DNA of 64,000 bases. Source: Nakamurella sp. A5-74. GTDB lineage: Bacteria; Actinomycetota; Actinomycetes; Mycobacteriales; Nakamurellaceae. The stretch covers positions 1,178,001 through 1,242,000 of the forward strand of contig NZ_CP159218.1 in the NCBI RefSeq assembly GCF_040438885.1, given 5' to 3'. This document shows, piece after piece, positions 53,857-62,610 of the stretch. Below the pieces are notes generated by a model. That model saw nothing but the letters and a program-made list of their open reading frames with translations, was not told where the DNA came from and did no database searches. The position numbers and the translations under genes were made by a program. How positions within the stretch are numbered: position 1 is the stretch's first letter; every line of letters starts with the position of its first letter.

Positions 53857-54555
53857 ATGCCGTACCGAGACAGTTCTGGGGACACCCCGCCCAACGCCCG
53901 GAGCGCGGACGGCGACACGGTCGTCCACCTGCTGCGCCACGGCAAGGTGCAGAACCCTGAGGGCATCCTGTACGGCACGCTGCCCGGATACCGGTTGGCC
54001 CGATCGGGACAGGCGATGGCCCGCGGTGTCGCAGAACACTTGCGCGGCAGTGACATCCGCTACCTGGCCGCGTCATCCCTCGAGCGCGCCCAGCAGACCG
54101 TCGCCCCGCTCGCAGCCCTGGCAGACGTGCCGGTGATCACCGACGACCGGCTGATCGAGGCGGGCAACTCCTTCGCCGGGACCCGCTTCACGCCGACGTC
54201 GTTGTTGCGGCCCGTCACCTGGAGCCGGATGGTCAATCCGACCAGACCGTCGTGGGGTGAGCCCTACCTCGACATCGCCCGCCGGATGCTGGCTGCGGTG
54301 ACGGCGGCCGAGACGGCCGCCCACGGCCATGCCGCAGTGCTCGTCTCGCACCAGTTGCCGATCTGGACGGTCCGCCGGTTCCTGTCCGGGCAGCGGCTCT
54401 GGCACAACCCCGCCGTCCGCGAGTGCGCGCTCGCCTCGATCACTTCCTTGTATTTCTCCAGCGGTGTGCTGGTGCGCATCGGCTACACCGAACCGGTGAA
54501 ACACATCGCCGCCGTCGACGATCCGGTGACCCCGGGCCCCGGGAGGACCACATGA
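53857..54555 (+). CDS. Histidine phosphatase family protein (Rv0525-like)
   Basis: 232 residues. The phosphoglycerate-mutase-like motif VVHLLRHGKVQNP has the catalytic RHG near 27. SSLERAQQTVAPLA and LIEAGNSFAG follow, and AVLVSHQLPIW has the second catalytic His near 163. It is a phosphomonoesterase; substrate unknown. The same gene precedes tlpA-ccdA-resB-ccsB in mycobacteria. The stop overlaps the ATG of the next gene. Confidence 0.9.
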   Translation: MPYRDSSGDTPPNARSADGDTVVHLLRHGKVQNPEGILYGTLPGYRLARSGQAMARGVAEHLRGSDIRYLAASSLERAQQTVAPLAALADVPVITDDRLIEAGNSFAGTRFTPTSLLRPVTWSRMVNPTRPSWGEPYLDIARRMLAAVTAAETAAHGHAAVLVSHQLPIWTVRRFLSGQRLWHNPAVRECALASITSLYFSSGVLVRIGYTEPVKHIAAVDDPVTPGPGRTT

Positions 54556-55157
54556 TGACCCGGCTCGTGCGCAGGAGCCCGATGTTGGCCATGCTGGCGG
54601 CGGCCGTTCTGGCGCTGTCGGCGTGCACCGGTGAGGCCAGCCAGGTGAGTGCGCCGCAGGGCGGCGGCTTCGAGTTGGTGACCCCCGGCGGCAAGAACAC
54701 GTTCGACTACCCGGTTGCCGACCGCAAGCCGCTGGGTGAGATCTCCGGACCGGCGCTCACCGGTGACAGCAGGGTCACGGTGGCCGACTACCCGGACACC
54801 GTGGTGGTGCTCAACTTCTGGGGATCCTGGTGCGGACCGTGCCGGGCGGAGTCGCCGTACCTGACGATCGCGGCCACCGACCTCAAGAGCAAGGGTGTGC
54901 AGTTCCTCGGGATCAACGTCCGTGAGGCGAACCGGGAAAACGGCGCCGACTTCGACGCCGTCCGCGGAACGCCCTACCCCTCGATCTACGACCAGCAGGC
55001 CAGGGTGCTCGCCTCGATCCCCGGGTACCCGATCAACATCGTGCCGTCGACGATCGTGCTCGACCGGCAACACCGGGTCGCCCATCTCTGGCTCGTCCCG
55101 TTCGACTCGCCGGCCGACCTCGTCGCCGTGGTCAGCCAGATCGCGGCCGAGAAATGA
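54552..55157 (+). CDS. TlpA/ResA-type thiol-disulfide oxidoreductase, lipoprotein
   Basis: 201 residues. The signal sequence has lipobox ALSAC near residue 25, so it is anchored to the outer face of the membrane. Thioredoxin fold with NFWGSWCGPCRAESPYL (CGPC active site near 96-99) and cis-Pro in NIVPSTIVLD. It reduces apocytochrome c haem-binding cysteines, receiving electrons from CcdA. Two adjacent ATG codons (54552, 54555) follow GGGAGG. It overlaps ccdA by 4 bp. Confidence 0.93.
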   Translation: MMTRLVRRSPMLAMLAAAVLALSACTGEASQVSAPQGGGFELVTPGGKNTFDYPVADRKPLGEISGPALTGDSRVTVADYPDTVVVLNFWGSWCGPCRAESPYLTIAATDLKSKGVQFLGINVREANRENGADFDAVRGTPYPSIYDQQARVLASIPGYPINIVPSTIVLDRQHRVAHLWLVPFDSPADLVAVVSQIAAEK

Positions 55158-55945
55158 GCGGCCTCACCGACACCGTGGCCTCCGGGCCGTTCCTGGTGGC
55201 CGGCGGGCTCGCTGTCGCGGCCGGCTTCGTCTCGTTCGCCTCGCCCTGCGTGCTGCCGCTGGTGCCCGGCTACCTCTCGTACCTGACCGGGCTGGTGGGT
55301 GCGGAGAACTCCGAGCAGTCGCGCGGTGGTCGTGCCACGGCCACCGCCACCGCGGTGCGTTCCCGTGTCGTGCAGGCGACGCTGCTGTTCATCGCCGGCT
55401 TCACCGTGGTGTTCGTGCTGCAGTCGATGATCGTGATCGGCTTCTCCCGCCTGCTGTCCGACAACCAGGACTGGTTGACCCGCATCGGTGGCGTGGTGAT
55501 GGTCGTGATGGGTCTGGCCCTGATGGGGTGGGTCCGGCCACTGCAGCGCGAGGCGCGCATCCATGCAAAACCGCGGGGGCGGATCTTCGGAGCGCTGGCG
55601 CTCGGTGCGATCTTCTCGCTGGGCTGGACGGCCTGCCTGGGACCGGTGCTGGCCGGGGTCACCTCGCTGGCGATCTCCAGCGACTGGAACGGCAACGCCT
55701 GGCGCGGGCTGTACCTGGTGGTGCTCTACTGCGCCGGCCTGGGTATCCCGTTCCTGTTGCTCGCCTTCGGGTTCGGTTGGGCGAGCGGCGCCGTGGGCTT
55801 CCTGCGCCGACATGCACGGGTGATCCAGGTGGTCGGGGCGACGGCGATGATCGTGCTCGGGCTGCTGATGGTGGTCGGCTTGTGGGGCGACTTCATCGGC
55901 TGGTTGCAGCAGCGGTACGTCAACGACTCCCGGTCGGTGCTGTAG
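55154..55945 (+). CDS. ccdA: Cytochrome c biogenesis protein CcdA
   Basis: 263 residues with six to seven membrane helices. The electron-carrying Cys pair lies in FASPCVLPLVPGYLSYLTGL (helix 1) and GWTACLGPVLAGVTSLA (helix 4). It passes reducing equivalents from cytosolic thioredoxin to the TlpA protein outside. The ATGA overlap with tlpA indicates co-translation. The C-terminus has one extra helix and ends near the resB start. Confidence 0.96.
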   Translation: MSGLTDTVASGPFLVAGGLAVAAGFVSFASPCVLPLVPGYLSYLTGLVGAENSEQSRGGRATATATAVRSRVVQATLLFIAGFTVVFVLQSMIVIGFSRLLSDNQDWLTRIGGVVMVVMGLALMGWVRPLQREARIHAKPRGRIFGALALGAIFSLGWTACLGPVLAGVTSLAISSDWNGNAWRGLYLVVLYCAGLGIPFLLLAFGFGWASGAVGFLRRHARVIQVVGATAMIVLGLLMVVGLWGDFIGWLQQRYVNDSRSVL

Positions 55946-55956
55946 GTGGGAGCGCA

Positions 55957-57675
55957 ATGATGAGCACTCTGACCGACGACCTCGACCGGGCCCCGCACCC
56001 CGCGCCGCCCGGCCGCGGCCGGTCCGTGCTGCAGTTCCTGCGCAACACCTGGCGCGGCCTCACCAGCATGCGCACCGCGCTGATCCTGCTGTTCCTATTG
56101 GCCCTGGCCAGCATGCCGGGGGCGCTGCTGCCGCAGTGGTCGCTCAACCAGACCCGCACCCGGGAGTACATCGAGGCGAACCCGACCTGGGGGCCGATCG
56201 CCAACGCGCTGGGACTCTTCGAGGTGTTCGCCTCACCCTGGTATGCGGCCATCTACCTGTCACTCTTCCTGTCGCTGGTGGGCTGCCTGCTGCCGCGCTG
56301 CTGGGACTTCGCGAAACAACTGCGCGCCGAACCGGTGCGCACCCCGCGCAATCTCGCCCGGATGCCGCTGCACACGGTGCATGCGGTGGACGACGAGCCG
56401 GAGGTGGTGGCCGATCGGGTCGCGAAGGCCTTGCGCCGCAAGCACTGGCGGGTGTTGCGGCGTTCCGCGGCGGGCGGGGTGCACACCGTCTCGGCTGAGA
56501 AGGGCTACCTGCGCGAGGTCGGCAACCTGGTCTTCCACTTCTCGCTGCTCGGTCTGCTGGTCGCGGTGGCGATCGGCAAGCTGTTCGGCTACGAGGGCAG
56601 CGTGATCTGGCGGGTCGGCGACCAGTTCTGTTCCTCCACTCCCGTCCAGTACGACAACTTCCGCCCGGGTCTCACGGTGGACGGCACCGAGATGCAGCCG
56701 TTCTGCGTCGATCTGAAGACCTTCGAGGCGAAGTACTCCGACGCCGGGCAACCCCTCGACTACTCGGTGGGACTCAGCTACCAATTCGGCCGGGATCCGG
56801 CGACCGGGGTGAACACCGATCACTTCGACCCGTACCTGCTGCGGGTCAACGAACCGCTCCGGATGGACGGCGAGCGGCTGTACCTGCTCGGCCACGGCTA
56901 CGCCCCGGAGGTTCGGATCACCTTCCCCGACGGGCAGACGCGCACCGTCTCGGCGAACTTCATCTCCAGCGATCCGACCCTGTTGTCCAGTGGCGCCATC
57001 AAGGTGACGGATCCGCCCGGTGCGACCCTGGAGAACCTCACCCAGCGGCAGCTCGCCATCGTCGGCCTCTTCGCGCCGACCGCGTTCGAGCACGGGAAGA
57101 TCATGACCAGCAGTTACCCGGCGGCGACCAAGCCAGGGCTGGCGGTCGCGATCTACCGCGGCGACCTCGGCCTGGAGACCGGCCGGCCGCAGTCGATCTA
57201 CGCGATCGACAAGGCCCAGGAGGACAGTGGGAGGCTCAAGGAGCTGGAGCGGGTCAACCTGTACATCGGCGACTCGACCACTCTCGACGACGGCACCAAG
57301 ATCACCTTCACCGGCTACCGCGAGTGGGTGTCGTTGCAGACCAGCTACGACCCCGGTCAGACCGCGGCGCTGGTGTTCGCGATCACTCTGCTGGGTGGTC
57401 TGATGATGTCTCTGACGATCAAACGCCGCCGGGTCTGGTTCCGGGTGCAGCCATCTTCTACAGTTAGTAGTAGTTCGGACGGGCAATCGTCGTCCGGTGG
57501 CGGCACCAGGGTGGAGGTCGGCGGGCTGGCCCGCACCGATCAGGCCGGTTACGGCTCGGAGTTCTCCGGGATCGCCGCGCTGGCGTACCCGCCCGGGGCG
57601 GTCGTCGCGGAGGATGACGACCTCCACCTGCAGTCCAGCAGTTCCGAGCACGACGACGATGGTGAGGAGCGGTAG
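55957..57675 (+). CDS. resB: Cytochrome c biogenesis protein ResB (Ccs1)
   Basis: 572 residues. Helices at about 40-60 and 85-108, then GNLVFHFSLLGLLVAVAIGKLFGYEG near 180-205. A large extracytoplasmic domain spans about 206-465, and the final helix is about 470-487. The His in VFHFS and other conserved His residues suit haem handling. A Ser/Asp-rich disordered cytosolic tail of about 75 residues follows the last helix. With CcsB it forms the system II synthetase that attaches haem to CxxCH. Two adjacent ATGs; the first is used. Confidence 0.95.
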   Translation: MMSTLTDDLDRAPHPAPPGRGRSVLQFLRNTWRGLTSMRTALILLFLLALASMPGALLPQWSLNQTRTREYIEANPTWGPIANALGLFEVFASPWYAAIYLSLFLSLVGCLLPRCWDFAKQLRAEPVRTPRNLARMPLHTVHAVDDEPEVVADRVAKALRRKHWRVLRRSAAGGVHTVSAEKGYLREVGNLVFHFSLLGLLVAVAIGKLFGYEGSVIWRVGDQFCSSTPVQYDNFRPGLTVDGTEMQPFCVDLKTFEAKYSDAGQPLDYSVGLSYQFGRDPATGVNTDHFDPYLLRVNEPLRMDGERLYLLGHGYAPEVRITFPDGQTRTVSANFISSDPTLLSSGAIKVTDPPGATLENLTQRQLAIVGLFAPTAFEHGKIMTSSYPAATKPGLAVAIYRGDLGLETGRPQSIYAIDKAQEDSGRLKELERVNLYIGDSTTLDDGTKITFTGYREWVSLQTSYDPGQTAALVFAITLLGGLMMSLTIKRRRVWFRVQPSSTVSSSSDGQSSSGGGTRVEVGGLARTDQAGYGSEFSGIAALAYPPGAVVAEDDDLHLQSSSSEHDDDGEER

Positions 57676-58745
57676 TGGCCGGATTCTCCGATCTCGCCTT
57701 CCAGGCGGCCATGGCGGCCTATGTGGTGGCGTTGATCTGTTACGGGATCGAGTTCGCCGCGAGGCGGGCGATGGATCCCACCCAACTCGAGGTGGCAAGT
57801 CGCGAGCACAGGTTGGTCAAGGCGGGCGTGGGTGCGCCCGAATCGCTGTACGCGGACCGGCACATCGACGACCGACACATCGACGAGCGCGACATCGACG
57901 AGCGCGACATCGACGACGAGCTCGATGACGACGAGCTCGACGAAGGCCCGCGCACCCAGTGGGGCCCGTTGTTCGGTCGCGCCGCAGTGGTGCTCACCGT
58001 CATCGGAGCGCTCGTCAACGCGACTTCCGTCGTGACGCGGGGGATCGCCGCCGGGCGGCTCCCGCTGGGCAACATGTACGAGTTCACCTCGTTCATCTGC
58101 CTGGCCGCCACGACCTGCTGGCTGATCGTGCTGGCGAAGTTCAAGGAGCGTGCGCTGGGCTTCTTCGTGATGATCCCGGTCGCGATCCTGGCGTTCGTAG
58201 CCGGAACCGTGCTGTGGATCCAGGCCGGTCCCGTCCAACCGTCGCTCAACTCGTACTGGAAGTGGATCCACGTCACGACCATCTCGGCGTCGGGGTCGGT
58301 GCTGTTGGTGAGCGGTGCAGCTTCGGCGATGTATCTGCTGCGGCACCGCTTCGACTCCAAGCTGCTCGCCGCCCGGACCGATGCGACGGCCACCGCCCGG
58401 GTGCAGGCGTCATCGCTGGCCCGGTTGCCGTCACTCGCGGCGCTCGACAAGATCGCCTATCGCACCGCGATCGTCGCCTTTCCCGTCTACACCTTCGCCG
58501 TCATCGCCGGCGCACTCTGGGCCGAGGTCGCGTGGGGACGCTACTGGGGCTGGGATCCGAAGGAGACTGTTGCGTTCGTGAGTTGGGTCTTCTACGCCGG
58601 CTATCTGCATGCGCGGGCGACCAGCGGATGGCGGGGTGCGCGGGCAGCCTGGATCAACGTCGTCGGGTTCGCCGCGATCATCTTCAACCTGTTCTTCGTG
58701 AACATGGTCATCACCGGCCTGCACAGCTACGCGGGCGTCGGCTGA
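57675..58745 (+). CDS. ccsB: Cytochrome c biogenesis protein CcsB/CcsA (haem exporter-synthetase)
   Basis: 356 residues from a GTG overlapping the resB stop by one base. Eight helices. The tryptophan-rich haem motif WGRYWGWDPKETVAFVSW is near residues 287-304, with flanking conserved His in KWIHVTTIS and LHSYAG. Between helices 1 and 2 there is an unusual acidic insert (residues 61-90, nt 57855-57944) of DRHID/ERDID-type repeats, not part of the family core. It exports haem and ligates it to apocytochromes with ResB. It is the last gene of the operon, followed by a terminator. Confidence 0.95.
   Translation: MAGFSDLAFQAAMAAYVVALICYGIEFAARRAMDPTQLEVASREHRLVKAGVGAPESLYADRHIDDRHIDERDIDERDIDDELDDDELDEGPRTQWGPLFGRAAVVLTVIGALVNATSVVTRGIAAGRLPLGNMYEFTSFICLAATTCWLIVLAKFKERALGFFVMIPVAILAFVAGTVLWIQAGPVQPSLNSYWKWIHVTTISASGSVLLVSGAASAMYLLRHRFDSKLLAARTDATATARVQASSLARLPSLAALDKIAYRTAIVAFPVYTFAVIAGALWAEVAWGRYWGWDPKETVAFVSWVFYAGYLHARATSGWRGARAAWINVVGFAAIIFNLFFVNMVITGLHSYAGVG
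57855..57944 (+). repeat. In-frame degenerate 15-bp repeat encoding an acidic/His insert in CcsB
   Basis: Units of the type GACATCGACGAGCGC repeat about five times and encode D/E-R-H/D-I-D pentapeptides, followed by a DELDDDELDE run. This looks like a slippage-expanded cytosolic loop. Confidence 0.8.
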
Positions 58746-58767
58746 CGAGCCTTCCTCATCGACGACG

Positions 58768-58800
58768 AAACCCCTGATCCCGCAAGGGATCAGGGGTTTT
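58768..58800 (+). terminator. Terminator of the cytochrome c maturation operon
   Basis: A perfect 14-bp stem (58768-58781 with 58786-58799) is closed by a GCAA tetraloop and followed by T residues. It lies 22 bp after ccsB. Confidence 0.93.
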
Positions 58801-58862
58801 CCCGTAGGCGCGTCGGAATCGAATCCGGCGGACCTGTTCGACTGCGGGCCTGCTGCGGTGGA

Positions 58863-59120
58863 TCAGACGGGAGTCGCTCCGCTGTTGCCAGGATCGGACT
58901 CGCGACCGTCCTTGAGCTTGCGGTCGATCTCGCGGAGAAAATCCGGATCGTCATCGGGGGCAACGGTTCGCGTGGGCCGGCGGGGCGGGGTGGTACGTGG
59001 CGGTGGTCCACCACCGAGACTGTCGGACCCGCGTTCTTCGGCCTCGATCCGCGCGCCCAGTCCACGCCAAGCCAGTGCGATGACGATGACTGTCACCACG
59101 ACTGCGACGAACAGATACAT
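58863..59120 (-). CDS. Small membrane protein
   Basis: 85 residues. An N-terminal helix (residues 2-20, MYLFVAVVVTVIVIALAW) leads into a cytosolic tail with a Pro/Arg-rich stretch and DDDPDFLREIDRKLKDGRE near 57-75, possibly a short amphipathic helix. AGGAGG lies upstream. Short proteins of this plan accompany ccs genes in related genomes, but the family is not known to me. It is convergent with ccsB. Confidence 0.75.
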   Translation of the reverse strand: MYLFVAVVVTVIVIALAWRGLGARIEAEERGSDSLGGGPPPRTTPPRRPTRTVAPDDDPDFLREIDRKLKDGRESDPGNSGATPV

Positions 59121-59254
59121 CTGGGCCTCCTAGTACTTTTCACCAGCCTACGCGCCGCCCGCGGGGGACGGCCAAGATGCGCTGCGCACTCACCCGATCC
59201 ACATCCGGGGGTCACGGATCCCTGGGGTGCGGGGTGGCCGACGCGAGCGACGGC

Positions 59255-59521
59255 TCAGTACCCGCGGGCCTCCATCGTCAGCTCCTGGAGCAGGGCGACG
59301 ACCTCGGTCTCGCGGAAGCGGCGGTGCCCGCCGGGGGTACGGATGGATCCGATCCGACCCGCGGACGCCCAACGGGTGACGGTCTTGGGATCGACCCGGA
59401 ACATCTGCGCCACCTCGCCGGGCGTCAGCAGACGTTCGTGCCCGTTCGATGTCCGCGGAGCCGAGGCCGGAGCTGTGAACGGACTGGTGCGTGACTGCTG
59501 CGGCACGTGGTTCTCCGACAT
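59255..59521 (-). CDS. bldC: BldC-like developmental regulator (MerR-type HTH)
   Basis: 88 residues. A disordered N-tail of 32 is followed by LLTPGEVAQMFRVDPKTVTRWASAGRIGSIRTPGGHRRFRETEVVALLQEL, nearly the BldC signature of Streptomyces. BldC binds head-to-tail on direct repeats and controls development and sporulation genes. The start at MSENH has GGAGAGG upstream. The long 5' region (to 59868) holds a consensus -35 TTGACA at 59701-59706 on this strand, suggesting a leader of about 145 nt. Confidence 0.93.
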   Translation of the reverse strand: MSENHVPQQSRTSPFTAPASAPRTSNGHERLLTPGEVAQMFRVDPKTVTRWASAGRIGSIRTPGGHRRFRETEVVALLQELTMEARGY

Positions 59522-59868
59522 GATGTCCTCTCCGTGTCGGCACCGCGGATCCATGGTGTCCGCGGGTGTCGGCGGGTTCTGTGTGATGCAAGCTGTCCCC
59601 GTGCAGGCGACCCATCGGTCGTGACCGATCCTTGATCGCCTTCGCCGACGGAGCACGACCAGCATGCGCATCGCAGGTTTCGATGCCCGTGAACCGGTGG
59701 TGTCAAACAACTCACTGTCGCCCGGGATTCGGCACCGGCCCGGTGCCGGATTGGTCCGGAAGCCGCGGATCTGTACCGATCGTCGCTGCCGAACCGCATG
59801 CTGCAGCCTCGCTGAACCGCGTCGTGACCACCGTCCTCGGTCGGCGCGAAGGCCAGTAGGTTGGCCGG
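59522..59868. promoter_or_regulatory. bldC-Lrp divergent region with 19-bp palindrome
   Basis: 347 bp without a supported gene. It holds GGCACCGG-C-CCGGTGCC (59731-59747, extendable by one base pair each side), a perfect palindrome that could be the Lrp-type regulator's or another operator. It also holds the TTGACA (59701-59706, minus strand) and the TAGGTT (59857-59862, plus strand) promoter elements. Confidence 0.5.
59857..59862 (+). promoter_or_regulatory. -10 hexamer of the Lrp/AsnC gene
   Basis: TAGGTT, 6 nt, then ATG at 59869. No ribosome-binding site is present. Confidence 0.5.
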
Positions 59869-60381
59869 ATGGACTCAGTCGACAGGCGGCTCATCGATGC
59901 TCTCCGGGCGGACGGCCGGGCGAGCTATGCCGAGCTGTCGCGCATCGTGGGACTCTCCTCCTCGTCGGTGCACGAGCGGGTCGCGAAGCTCGAGGCTTCC
60001 GGCGTCATCCAGGGCTACCGAGCGGTGGTCGACCCGATCAAGGTCGGGTTCGGCGTGACCGCGCTGGTCGGGATCGAGCCGGGTGAGACGGGTGACGACG
60101 AGGTGATCGCGGCCGGACTCGATGCCATGCCGGAAGTGGAGAGCAGCTACTCGGTGGCCGGCGACCAGGCGTTCATCGTGAAGGTGCGGGTCGCAGACAT
60201 CGATGCGTTGCACAGGTGTCTGGGGCGGCTGCGCTCCATCCGAGGGGTTGCCAGGACCCGGACGACCGTCGTGCTGGCGACCCGCTACGAGATGCGCCCC
60301 CACCTGTTGGAACCGGCGGCGCCGGAGCAGCCGGTTCAGATCGCGGACGCCGCTGCCGACCAGGGCAGCGCAGTAACCTGA
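59869..60381 (+). CDS. Lrp/AsnC-family transcriptional regulator
   Basis: 170 residues. The N-terminal helix-turn-helix is MDSVDRRLIDALRADGRASYAELSRIVGLSSSSVHERVAKLEASGVIQGYRAVVDP (1-56). The C-terminal RAM ligand/oligomerisation domain is about 62-140 (VTALVGIEPGE, VAGDQAFIVKVRVADIDALHRCLGRLRSI). An Ala-rich tail of 25 follows. The effector is probably an amino acid. Two genes downstream lies a PLP-dependent cysteine-metabolising enzyme, so cysteine is a candidate effector (inference). It is 4 bp from the next gene's GTG. Confidence 0.93.
   Translation: MDSVDRRLIDALRADGRASYAELSRIVGLSSSSVHERVAKLEASGVIQGYRAVVDPIKVGFGVTALVGIEPGETGDDEVIAAGLDAMPEVESSYSVAGDQAFIVKVRVADIDALHRCLGRLRSIRGVARTRTTVVLATRYEMRPHLLEPAAPEQPVQIADAAADQGSAVT
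60374..60379 (+). promoter_or_regulatory. -10 hexamer of the DUF4229 gene
   Basis: TAACCT, 6 nt, then GTG at 60386. It overlaps the Lrp gene stop, so an internal leaderless promoter is possible. Confidence 0.4.
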
Positions 60382-60385
60382 GCAG

Positions 60386-60907
60386 GTGAAAGCTCGCTCC
60401 TTCTGGCCGCTCGCGGTGGGTTACGTCGCGCTGCGCATCCTGCTGACGGTCGTGATCGCTGCGCTGGTGGTGTTGCTGGCCCGGCTGGCCGGGCTGGACA
60501 TGCCGGTACTGGTTGCCGCGATGCTCGCCGTGATCGTCCAGCTGCCGCTGGCCTGGCTGATGCTGGGCGGCATGCGCCGCCGACTGACCGCGCAGCTGGC
60601 CGCGTCCGCGGGTGAGCGTCGGCGGTTGCGCGGCGAGCTCCAGGCGGCGCTCTCGGGAGAGCGGACGTCATCTGAGAAACAGGCCGCGGCCGGGGAACAG
60701 GCCGCCGCCGGGGAACAGGCTGCGTCCTCGGAACGGGCTGCGTCCTCGGATCAGGCAATGCCGGATCAGGCTGAGTCCTCGGAACAGGCAACGTCGAAAC
60801 CGACAGCGTCGGCGGAACAAGCAGCGTCGGATCCGGAGGGGTCGGCCGATCCGATGCCGTCCGATGAGTCTGTGGGCCCCACGCCGAACCAGGCCACCCG
60901 CCTGTGA
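60386..60907 (+). CDS. DUF4229-like two-helix membrane protein with repetitive tail
   Basis: 173 residues from GTG. Two helices (about 8-32 and 38-60) start [19 protein letters not shown], the DUF4229 pattern (compare Rv0531). A cytosolic coiled-coil-prone Arg/Glu segment (60-90) follows. The tail of 80 residues is made of [16 protein letters not shown] repeats, encoded by related 18-24 bp units and probably variable. It shares a GTGA overlap with the Cds1-like gene. Function unknown. Confidence 0.82.
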   Translation: MKARSFWPLAVGYVALRILLTVVIAALVVLLARLAGLDMPVLVAAMLAVIVQLPLAWLMLGGMRRRLTAQLAASAGERRRLRGELQAALSGERTSSEKQAAAGEQAAAGEQAASSERAASSDQAMPDQAESSEQATSKPTASAEQAASDPEGSADPMPSDESVGPTPNQATRL

Positions 60908-61998
60908 CCGGGCAGGTGCTCGACCGGTCCGACCGACAGCGCAGGGACTGGGTCGCCGAGGCCGTCCGCAGGATCGAGGCCGACGCGCAACGCAGCGCGG
61001 ACACCCACCTGCTCCGCTTCCCGCTACCCGCCCAGCTCGGGGTCGATCTGTACCTCAAGGACGAGTCCACCCACATCACCGGTTCGCTCAAGCACCGGCT
61101 CGCGCGGTCGCTGTTCCTGTACGCGTTGTGCAATGGCTGGCTGACGGAGTCAACGACCGTCATCGAGTCGTCCTCCGGCTCGACAGCGGTGTCGGAGGCA
61201 TACTTCGCCCGGATGGTCGGCGTGCCGTTCGTGGCCGTCATGCCGCGCCGGACGTCGCCGCAGAAGATCGCGCTGATCGAGGGTCAGGGCGGCAGCTGCC
61301 ATCTGGTGGACGACGCATCGCAGATCTATCCGGAATCGGTGCGGCTGGCCGCCGAGTGCGGTGGCCACTACATGGACCAGTTCACGCACGCCGAACGCGC
61401 CACCGACTGGCGCGGGAACAACAACATCGCCGAATCGATGTTCCAGCAGTTGTCGCTGGAGGAGCATCCGATCCCGGAGTGGATCGTGATCGCCGCCGGT
61501 ACCGGCGGCACCAGCGCCACCATCGGTCGGTACCTGCGCTATCGCGGGCACCACACCCGGTTGTGCGTTCCCGACCCGGAGAACTCGGCATTCTTCGATG
61601 CCTGGAGCGCGGACGACCCGACCATCTGCGGTGTCGGCTCGAAGATCGAGGGCATCGGTCGGCCACGGGTGGAGCCGAGCTTCGTCGGCCAGGTGATCGA
61701 CCGGATGCAGGTGGTGCCCGACGCGGCGAGCGTGGCGACGATGCGTCAGGTCGAGCAGGTGCTGGGGAAGAAGGTCGGACCCTCGACCGGTACGAACCTG
61801 TGGGCCGCGTTCGGGCTCGCCGCCGAGATGGCCGCGTCCGGTACCCGGGGCTCGATCGTCGCGTTGCTCTGTGACTCCGGTGAGCGGTACACGCAGACCT
61901 ACTACGACGACGACTGGGTCGCCGCCCAGGGCTGGCAGCTCGGCGAGCCGGCAGCCGTCGTCAGCGAGTTCCTCGCATCAGGGACCTGGGCCGGCTGA
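60904..61998 (+). CDS. cds1: PLP-dependent L-cysteine desulfhydrase Cds1-like (cysteine synthase family)
   Basis: 364 residues, fold-type II. The PLP lysine lies in [14 protein letters not shown] (Lys63). The substrate-binding loop is [14 protein letters not shown] near 90. The phosphate loop is [15 protein letters not shown] near 200. The Arg/Trp-containing C-terminus ([17 protein letters not shown]) matches the Rv3684/Cds1 group, which releases H2S from cysteine, rather than CysK/CysM biosynthetic enzymes. The start is the GTG of the GTGA overlap with the DUF4229 gene. It is followed directly by the 103-bp repeat array. Confidence 0.9.
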   Translation: MTGQVLDRSDRQRRDWVAEAVRRIEADAQRSADTHLLRFPLPAQLGVDLYLKDESTHITGSLKHRLARSLFLYALCNGWLTESTTVIESSSGSTAVSEAYFARMVGVPFVAVMPRRTSPQKIALIEGQGGSCHLVDDASQIYPESVRLAAECGGHYMDQFTHAERATDWRGNNNIAESMFQQLSLEEHPIPEWIVIAAGTGGTSATIGRYLRYRGHHTRLCVPDPENSAFFDAWSADDPTICGVGSKIEGIGRPRVEPSFVGQVIDRMQVVPDAASVATMRQVEQVLGKKVGPSTGTNLWAAFGLAAEMAASGTRGSIVALLCDSGERYTQTYYDDDWVAAQGWQLGEPAAVVSEFLASGTWAG

Positions 61999-62030
61999 GC
62001 CTGGCGCTGGAGCGCTCCCCGGGCCGGAGA

Positions 62031-62610
62031 GCCGCATTCTGGATGGTCGTGTGGTGTCCGTTTCGGGCGGATTGCTGACGCTTTGGGGTGCGGCTGGTGG
62101 TTGGTGGCAGACACCGAGCGTCCCGCTCGGGGAGCCGCATTCTGAATGGTCGCCTGGTGTCCGTTTCGGGCGGATTGCTGAGACTTTGGGATGCGGCTGG
62201 TGGTTGGTGGCAGGCACCGAGCGTCCCGCTCGGGGAGCCGCATTCTGGATGGTCGCCTGGTGTCCGTTTCGGGCGGATTGCTGACGCTTTGGGATGCGGC
62301 TGGTGGTTGGTGGCAGACACCGAGCGTCCCGCTCGGGGAGCCGCATTCCGGATGGTCGCCTGGTGTCCGTTTCGGGCGGATTGCTGACGCTTTGGGATGC
62401 GGCTGGTGGTCGGTGGCAGGCACCGAGCGTCCCGCTCGGAGAGCCGCATTCTGGATGGTCGCCTGGTGTCCGTTTCGGGCGGATTGCTGACACTGTGGAA
62501 TGCGCGACCTACCGTCGCCGCTGGAGAGCGTCCCGGGCCGGGCAGCCGCATTCCGGATGGTTGCCCGGTGTCCGTTTCGGGCGGTTTTCTGACACTCGTG
62601 GCATGCGGCT
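62031..62610. repeat. 103-bp tandem repeat array (six copies)
   Basis: Units begin GCCGCATTC at 62031, 62134, 62237, 62340, 62443 and 62545: four periods of exactly 103 bp, then one of 102. Copies 1-4 differ at only a few positions. Copy 5 diverges after about 60 bp, and copy 6 keeps only the first half well. Each full unit contains a CCGTTTCGGGCGG block, a GAGCG-TCC-CGCTC hairpin, and ATGCGGC inverse to the GCCGCAT at its start. Because 103 is not a multiple of three, apparent ORFs recur in several frames. No unique spacers exist, so this is not CRISPR. It is a minisatellite in the 699-bp gap between cds1 and the methyltransferase. Confidence 0.93.

Noticed and set aside
61902-62551. Overlapping long minus-strand frames (171-196 codons) over the tandem array
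   Set aside because: They arise because each 103-bp unit has no stop in three minus frames. The same peptide recurs in shifted frames, there is no ribosome-binding site, and they overlap the cds1 end.
62031-62610. CRISPR array
   Set aside because: Whole 103-bp units repeat with no unique spacers, and no cas genes are present.
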